This document shows, piece by piece, positions 58,118 through 64,000 of a DNA stretch of 64,000 nt. Both the position numbers and the translations under genes were made by a program. The notes beneath the pieces are model-generated. The model did not search any database. It worked only from the letters and a program-made list of their open reading frames with translations, and had not been told where the DNA came from. The stretch comes from Oikopleura dioica (lineage: Eukaryota > Chordata > Appendicularia > Copelata > Oikopleuridae): the NCBI GenBank assembly GCA_907165135.1, contig OU015568.1, forward strand, positions 4,162,501 through 4,226,500, read 5' to 3'. Every line of letters begins with the position of its first letter. Position 1 is the first letter of the stretch.

Positions 58118-60542
58118 GCGAAATCAACCCATTCAAGTGCGATTTTGTCGATTTGGAAGGAATTTTCGACAACCATCAAGTTTTGACTACTGGCCTTCTT
58201 CGTTCACGAAAACGACGAGATGTCTCGAATTCTGACGAGGTAACTCAATCGCTGCACGAAGAAAAGAATATTGATGATGACTTCGCCATTCCCATGTCAA
58301 GAGAAGCAATCAAATGGTGCTCCGGAAGCGATGACGTCGACAACGAGTGCGATCACGTGATCGGCTTTCAGCCAGAAGCGCACTGGTTGATCTACAATCG
58401 TTATTTCTTCGACGAGCTTGATGGGATTCCAGGGGATTCTTCCGTCATCAATCAGTACCGAAACAAATGCGGTTCAAGCCGAGCCGGTCCATTCCCAAAG
58501 CTTTTCCGAGCAAATGACGATATGCAATCAAACTTCGGAATCGCGATCGAGAACTTTTTCATGCCTCCAAGTATCGAAAGCTACGGAAACTCTGCTCGCG
58601 TCAAAAATCAACTAGAACACGAGTGCCCGAATCTCAGTCCAAGTCAAACCATCAGAAGCGAAAATTTTTCAAAAGATCATTGTGAAGGTAAATTATAATG
58701 ACAGTCATTTTTATTGAAAAATAAGGGCCGTCAGAAATGGAAAATCCTCTCTTGAGAATAAGCACGGTAAAACAATCGGAGAAAAAAGAACAAGCTGTTG
58801 ACTTACTGATGTATCTTAGGACCGGTTCTCTCTTTTACTAAAAGGCTATTTGCCCTTTCAAAAGCTCCTTTCTTTTGAATAAAGAAATCAGCAAGAACCT
58901 TAAAAAGCTCCGACGATTGGGCCGGCTATACCTCCGCCCCTTCCCAGTCCTCCCTCGACGATAAAACGCGTTGCCACTCGTCCCATCTTTGTGGATACCC
59001 AATCCATTGTGACTACGACGAATGGACAATAAACGAGACAAAAAACTATTCTCGAAAGTCTCGATTCTTCTACGAAATCAACTGCAATAAATCGATGCCG
59101 ATGCTGATCGCGTTTTATCTTCTAATGATAATGTCGATTTCAACCTATGGAAATGTTCTGAGCATTGTCACTCTTGTCTCAAAGCTCAACTGTCCTCTGA
59201 AAATGAGAACTACTCGTAGGAGACATGTAAAAGTAAGTGTAAAATTGAGAATATAAATGTCTTAATTGAGATTCAGATCAAATTATCGCTTACCATCGCA
59301 GATCTGATACCAGCTATCTCTCTTTTGCCAATTATGGTTTATTACGTCCTGACAGGATATGGCAACCCGTCCCCTAGTGCTCATTACTATTACGGAATGG
59401 TCCAGGAATCAAAAGGCGCGGTCTGGGTCAATGTTTCAGGTACTAATGACTAATCGCAGTTTCGAGCCGACTTTTGACTGTTCCTAGGAGTCCTGTACAT
59501 CATCTACCTCGTCAGCACCGCCGCGAATCTTTCCCTCCTCTCTACTGAGCGATTTATTGCTTTGAAGTTTCCACTGCGAAATTTATCATTTTTGACCGAC
59601 ACTGGTTGCAACTCAATTATCTTATTCATCTGGATCATTTCGATATTCATATCTATCAGTAAGTCCCGAGTTTATTGCTCTTTTTTCTCTTATCGATGGT
59701 TTTTTTGATCAGTTCCATTTCTGATGTATGACTACTTTGGCTACTCATTTGATCCTCAAGTCTTCCTCAATAGCATTATCATCAAGGTATCAAGCCATAA
59801 AGTTGAAGACATGAAAATTCGATTTTAAGACAGACAAGACAGATGGAAGCAGACTTCATGGACTTTTTTACGTCTTCTGCGCTTTTGTCGGACCGTATTT
59901 TTACAACCTGATTCTTTGCATTCTCACTCTTGTTACTGTCCACAAGGTTGGTTACTCCACTATCTGTGGAGGTTAAAAGATCTTTAAGAGCATGAGCGAT
60001 CATCGGATATTCGACCAATCTCAAAGATACATCAGCACAGAGCGGGAAATTGCCAATTTTCAATGTAAGAACTTCAAAATTTTCGCATGAAACGTTCTCA
60101 TCCTTGATTTCAAGTTTTCCGAGTGACGGCAATTATGGTTGTTGGCTTTAGTATGACATTGCTTCCATACTCGATTATTTTGCTCTTGTTCGTCGCTGGA
60201 GTACTGACATGTGGCCCTACTACGTCGAGGATTTTTGTTTTTGCCACATTTTTCAGGTACTTTTTCCTTCGTTTTTCATGAAAAAATTCTTCTAGTCTAT
60301 CTGCGTGCGTTATAAACACAGTGGTTTACAACATTTCGTCGCAGAATTTTCAAAAAGAAGTTCTTTCATTAATTGGCATTGACAATCAATTGAGCAGTCG
60401 TTCCAGAATAGCTCAAATTGGAGTAAGTTTATGACAACATATATGGTTTTTATTGTTCTTTTTGAAGCCATCAAAGAGGATAATTGCACGCCGAACAAAT
60501 ATCAAAACGATCACAAGCGACGAACATACGCTTATGGAATGA
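58118..60542 (+). CDS. Rhodopsin-like GPCR with long ectodomain, 5' incomplete
   Basis: Ten exons seen: about 58118-58687, 58892-59232, 59277-59439, 59488-59658, 59713-59786, 59830-59946, 59980-60064, 60124-60256, 60296-60422 and 60468-60542, all GT-AG and in phase. The N-terminal ~255 residues are extracellular, with a furin-type RKRR site near the start and several Cys and N-glycosylation sites. Then seven helices: TM1 with YGNVLSIV, TM2 with LSLTIADLIPA, TM3 ending STERFIAL (E/DRY variant ERF), TM4 FIWIISIFISIIP, TM5 FCAFVGPYFYNLILC, TM6 IMVVGFSMTLLPYSIILL, and TM7 with INTVVYN (NPxxY variant). The tail is short and basic, ending HTLME. Ligand unknown. It converges on the trefoil/protease gene with stops 61 bp apart. 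Confidence 0.8.
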
Positions 60543-60603
60543 ATGGTTTCTTTTATTTAATTTTTTTGTCTGCCAGATGAATCAACAGCAATAATAATCA
60601 AGT

Positions 60604-63081
60604 TCAATATTTCTCAAGAATCCAACTCGCCATTTTTTCATTGTCTGTTCTTGTCACGACGATTGGAAGATATCCGTCGCAGTCTTTGTCGAATCCAGCG
60701 ACGATTCCGTGAAGGTACCAGCCTTCTTCTTTGCCCATATAGCACATTAATGGTCCACCATTATCGTAATTGCACTAAGAAAAAGAAAGATTGAGACCTT
60801 GTCAGATTGGCAATCTGAGATTGCCCAGAAACTTACATGCTTGAAATCTGGATCATCATTTGAGTAAGTGCTCGTGTAGCAGTCCATTTCTTCTGACCAT
60901 TCATATTCAACTAGGATAAGCAATACAGAACTGCTAAGAAATCATTTTTTATTCATTACCGAAATTTGAGCTCTCAACCATTATATTCTTGATAACACTT
61001 TGACATTGAGCTGAATCGAGTCGCTATAAAATAATTTAAGTGTTGTTATACTGACCTAGGAGTTCCGACTTAGCACTCCGAAGATAGGAGTCAAAATATT
61101 GACAAACCTGAACAGTTCCATATGAGTTTCTCCGCTCTCCGTCTCGTCCTTGAAAGCCGACAGTCACACATCTGTAGGCTTCTGGCAAGGCCCATCCAAC
61201 GTGTCCAAATCGGACAGGTTTCACATATTCAGTAAATTGGAATGATTCGAAGGTTCGGAGAACACCGATGTTATTCTCGCCCGTTTTCTGACTAAATAAC
61301 TGTAATTTACTATCAATAATATTACCTCACTTGTATTCAGGATGATAGTATCGTCTCTCTAGAATTTTGACATCCCAAGCATCCCTGTCATCAGTCTGGA
61401 AATCGTTAACACCTCCGACTGCTGCATCTGCAGTTGACAGTCCTGCGAATATCTTCCTTGCACAAAAGCCGGATGTCAAAATGTTTCTGCTTGAAATGAG
61501 CACACCCGAGCACATAATCTTCGTTTGCTTATTATCTGTTATGAGAATTGACCAGGGGAAAACATCGATTTCAAGGCTGTTACTTTCTCCGATTATCTTC
61601 GGGCTTCTTGTTTTGTTGATGCTATAGAATGGACAGATGCCTTCATTTCGAGACAAGCACATCCACTGACCCTGGTGCTCAAAGCCAAAGAAATTTGATG
61701 TGACATTGACTAAAGATGGTGCAGCCGGGCTTTCGGTAGGATGGTTGGCGCTGGCTGAAAATTCGTCGAAAGTTGGTTCCGGTCTATACTCGATTCGAGT
61801 TGGAGGAGTTGGAAAGCATTTAATGTTGCAGCCTAAACAAGGATTCTCAGTTGTTGTTTCTGTGGTAGTGGTTGTTGTTGTCGTTGTTATGGTCGTCGTA
61901 GTGGAAGTGGTAATTGTTGTCGTGGTTGTTGTCGTCGTAGTAGTTGTTGAAGTTGTCGTTGTCGTTGTGGTAGTGGTAGTTCTTGTTGTAGTGGTTGTTG
62001 TTGATGTTGTCGTCGTCGTAGAGGTAGTTGTAGTTGTGGTTGTCGTAGTCGTCGTGGTAGGAGTTGTTGTTGTCGTAGTTGATGTTGTGGTTGCTGTTGT
62101 TGTCGTCGTCGTAGTGATAGTTGTAGTTATGGTTGTCGTAGTCGTTGTGGTTGAAGTAGTGGTAGTGGTAGTCGTTGTGGTCGTAGTGGTTGTTGTTGTA
62201 GTTGCTGTTGTGGTTGTCGTAGTCGTTGTCGTACTGGAGGTGGTTGTTGTAGTTGTCGTAGTCGTCGTGGTTGTCGTAATAGCAGTGGTAGTTATTGTTG
62301 TCGTAGTCGTCGTGGTTGTCGTAATAGCAGTGGTAGTTATTGTTGTCGTAGTGGTTGTTGTTGTAGTTGTGGTCGTTGTTGGAGGCGCTGTTGTACTGAT
62401 GCAGTCAGGCAACTTGCTATCTAAGCTTGGACACCAAACACAATCCTTTTCTCTTGAGCACTCCTGAAAGGTCGCGTAAAAGCTCAAGGTTGGACATGCC
62501 CGTCGATTATCACAATTTTCTCCAGGACAGTTATGTTCGTGATAGAAACACCAAGGAGTATCACGATATAATCGTGAAACTGGCTGGTAACAACAATTGT
62601 TCGCCAAGCATTCAGCTTCAGTTGTTCCATAATAGCCACAGTCGACTTTATCCTCGTTTACAGCTGTGCATTCGCTGCTTGCTAAATCACAATCGTCATT
62701 GTTTTTTGGTCGCTCGATGCATTGATATTCTTTTTCAGACGTTGCGCAGAATAAACATCCTTCTCTAGTACATTCCTCGGGCCTTACATGAAGGTGCTCC
62801 TCAGCGGTGAATTTTTTGCAGGGTTTTCTGCAGCCTTCTTCTGATGAGGGACACTGTGACTTTCCGTAAAAAGTTTCCGGTTGGAAACACCATGGTTCAT
62901 GGCTATTTTGTCCCCATTCTGACCAGCAGCAACCGGCATTAAGACAATCGTGTTCATTATCCTTGTGACAGTTTCTCAAATTATGAGTTGTTTCTACAGC
63001 ACATTGAGCCTTCCTGTCATCTCTACAGAAATTTCCAGCTAAAACGCTTTCAAAAACTAGTAAAACTAAAGTTGCTCTCAT
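60604..63081 (-). CDS. Trefoil-mucin-serine protease homolog, inactive
   Basis: A large first exon from ATG 63081, then short exons to TGA at 60604. Signal peptide MRATLVLLVFESVLAG. Two trefoil (P-type) domains follow (CHKDNEHDCLNAGCCW...PWCF at ~38-70 and CGYYGTTEAECLANNCCY...PWCF at ~145-178). Then comes a Thr stalk of ~180 residues and a trypsin-type S1 domain starting IIGESNS. All three catalytic positions are replaced: LTSGFC where LTAAHC is expected, NNIGVL where NDIALL is expected, and CNYDNGGPLMC in place of GDSGGP. The fold signatures (NGGPLMC, GIVAGF, PIVVTR...WILEKY) are kept, so it is a serine-protease homolog without protease activity. Probable role: secreted mucin-like or binding/regulatory protein. 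The poly(A) signal AATAAA is about 45 bases beyond the stop. Confidence 0.85.
61855..62395 (-). repeat. (ACN)n coding microsatellite, poly-Thr stalk
   Basis: About 540 bp of degenerate ACN codons on the minus strand, coding almost only Thr with scattered Ile, Ala and Ser. Codon third bases vary, so the array is old enough to have diverged or is kept for protein composition. Dense O-glycosylation is the expected consequence, as in mucins. Confidence 0.85.
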
Positions 63082-63505
63082 TTCCTCTTCTGATTTCGCA
63101 ATCCGCGTCGTAGAAACGTCAAATAATCGTGATTTTTATGTTTTGTAAAGGTCAAAAGTGGAATCGAGAAGAAGAATCAAATACTCTGTACTTTGTCTGT
63201 CTGTTACTTAACCGCTCATATTACATCATTTATTTTTAGGTGTCTAAAAAAAGATTGATCGAAAATAATCAGAATGAAAATTAAAATATTCGCTGTCAAA
63301 TGGGTTCTTTAAAAAAAAGTTTAGATTATCTGGCACGAAAACAAAAATGCCATCATCTAAGTACAGCTTTTCATCGCTTAATAACCCGAGACTCTCGAGT
63401 CGAGGGGGCGGCATACTAAGATATATCAAAAATGCATTATTAATCGGACGAGATCAAATAAAAAGGTGGAGACGAAGAAGATCAGTAGAATCAAAAGGTT
63501 GTTAA
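63082..63505. other. Intergenic between divergent genes
   Basis: Non-coding 5' regions of the trefoil/protease homolog (minus) and the small orphan (plus). No clear motif. Confidence 0.4.
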
Positions 63506-63852
63506 ATGAACTTTTTACTAAAAGGTTTGTCTCTCAAAGAAAAAATTTTGATAATTAATTTTTTTAAGGAAATTTCGGCAAACTTCTCTTCCTCGTTGGA
63601 TTTGCCCTTGCCGAACATGGCTGGATGGATTTTCTCGACAAGAGCTTTAACAACCCACGAGCCAAACGAGCCTTTCTTTTGGGTAAAAAATAAAAAAAAA
63701 AAAAAATCATAACAAATCATTTTTAAGATGACCACGATACTCAGGGTGCTCCTGATAAAAATTACGATTTGATGATGTACGATAAACGACACTTGATTCA
63801 GTCAAGAGGATTTACTGATGATGAGTGGCAAAGACTTCTTGATTTGTTTTAA
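63506..63852 (+). CDS. Small orphan protein, 85 aa
   Basis: Three exons: 63506-63524, 63569-63682 and 63728-63852, giving 86 codons with canonical GT-AG joins in phase (AAAG|GTTTGTC...TTTAAG|GAAAT; TTTTGG|GTAAAA...TTTTAAG|ATGACC). The start MNFLLKGNFGKLLFLVGFAL is hydrophobic and may act as a signal or anchor helix. The middle is AEHGWMDFLDKSFNNPRAKR and the C-terminal half is polar (APDKNYDLMMYDKRHLIQ, ending WQRLLDLF). Function unknown. The middle exon is also open in another frame, but only this reading continues to a coherent third exon. Confidence 0.6.
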
Positions 63853-64000
63853 AACTTGTGCAAACTTCCTTAAATTTTTACTAGAGCAACAAGAAAGCAG
63901 TAAAATAATGACTCTTTATCGCAATTTACAACAGTGAATTGATGAATTAAATCGAAAAACGTGAGGAAGAAATGATAATATTAGTTATCGGATAATCGGA
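63853..64000. other. End of window, no feature
   Basis: AT-rich 3' flank of the small orphan gene; the window ends here. Confidence 0.5.

Noticed and set aside
59782-60498. Minus-strand frames of 116, 69 and 62 codons
   Set aside because: Antisense to GPCR exons E-J, which form a continuous 7TM protein on the plus strand.
61700-62467. Long poly-Val frame on the plus strand
   Set aside because: It is the antisense of the ACN (Thr) array in the trefoil/protease-homolog gene; a Val run arises automatically and the ends have no gene features.
1-64000. tRNA, rRNA and autonomous transposon genes
   Set aside because: No cloverleaf with a GGTTCRANNCC-type arm, no rRNA-like block and no reverse transcriptase or transposase motif was seen by eye; small or decayed copies could be missed.
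1-64000. Fritillaria-type introns (AG-AC and similar)
   Set aside because: All problem junctions could be solved with an AG acceptor and a G-starting donor; none needed an AC or AT acceptor.

Overview
The window reads as a compact chordate-like animal genome, most probably a tunicate and within tunicates most like an appendicularian (larvacean, Oikopleura-type). This is inferred, not proven. The evidence is: multi-exon genes with introns mostly 35-120 nt long; several introns that only keep frame if a GA, GC or GG donor is paired with an AG acceptor; and a gene set of secreted lectin/EGF, CUB/Apple, trefoil, FACIT collagen, DEG/ENaC, NPC1 and rhodopsin-like receptor proteins. No bacterial, organellar, tRNA or rRNA gene was seen.

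Layout. 1-11.9 kb holds no confident gene. It is packed with inverted-repeat (foldback/MITE-like) elements, one of them nested inside another, and with a family of short CGGCA palindromes. 12.0-13.6 kb (minus): a DEG/ENaC channel. 15.0-21.4 kb (minus): a giant intronless 2,135-residue secreted lectin/EGF protein. 21.8-22.3 kb (minus): a small acidic protein, flanked by inverted copies of one sequence. 23.4-24.7 kb (plus): a lysine/cysteine-rich protein. 25.4-28.3 kb (plus): two tandem sulfotransferase-like genes with identical exon sizes. 28.3-28.8 kb (minus): a small membrane protein. 29.3-33.7 kb: two divergent CUB paralogs, one truncated and frameshifted, with an orphan gene between them. 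34.2-38.2 kb (plus): an orphan multi-pass membrane protein with a large ectodomain. 38.5-45.6 kb (minus): a VWA/TSPN/FACIT-type collagen. 45.7-48.9 kb: MITEs. 49.0-55.1 kb (plus): an NPC1-family transporter with its N-terminal sterol-binding module duplicated. 56.7-57.1 kb (minus): a small disordered protein. 58.1-60.5 kb (plus): a class-A-like GPCR with a long ectodomain. 60.6-63.1 kb (minus): two trefoil domains, a poly-Thr stalk and an inactive trypsin fold. 63.5-63.9 kb (plus): a small orphan.

There is no operon-like or pathway cluster that unites the genes. The shared theme is secreted, matrix or mucus-type proteins (lectin giant, CUB/Apple, collagen, trefoil-mucin) beside membrane receptors and transporters. 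Exon models were built by hand from frame continuity and splice signals. First exons are missing for two genes, and two apparent 1-nt frameshifts in the NPC1 gene may be assembly errors.
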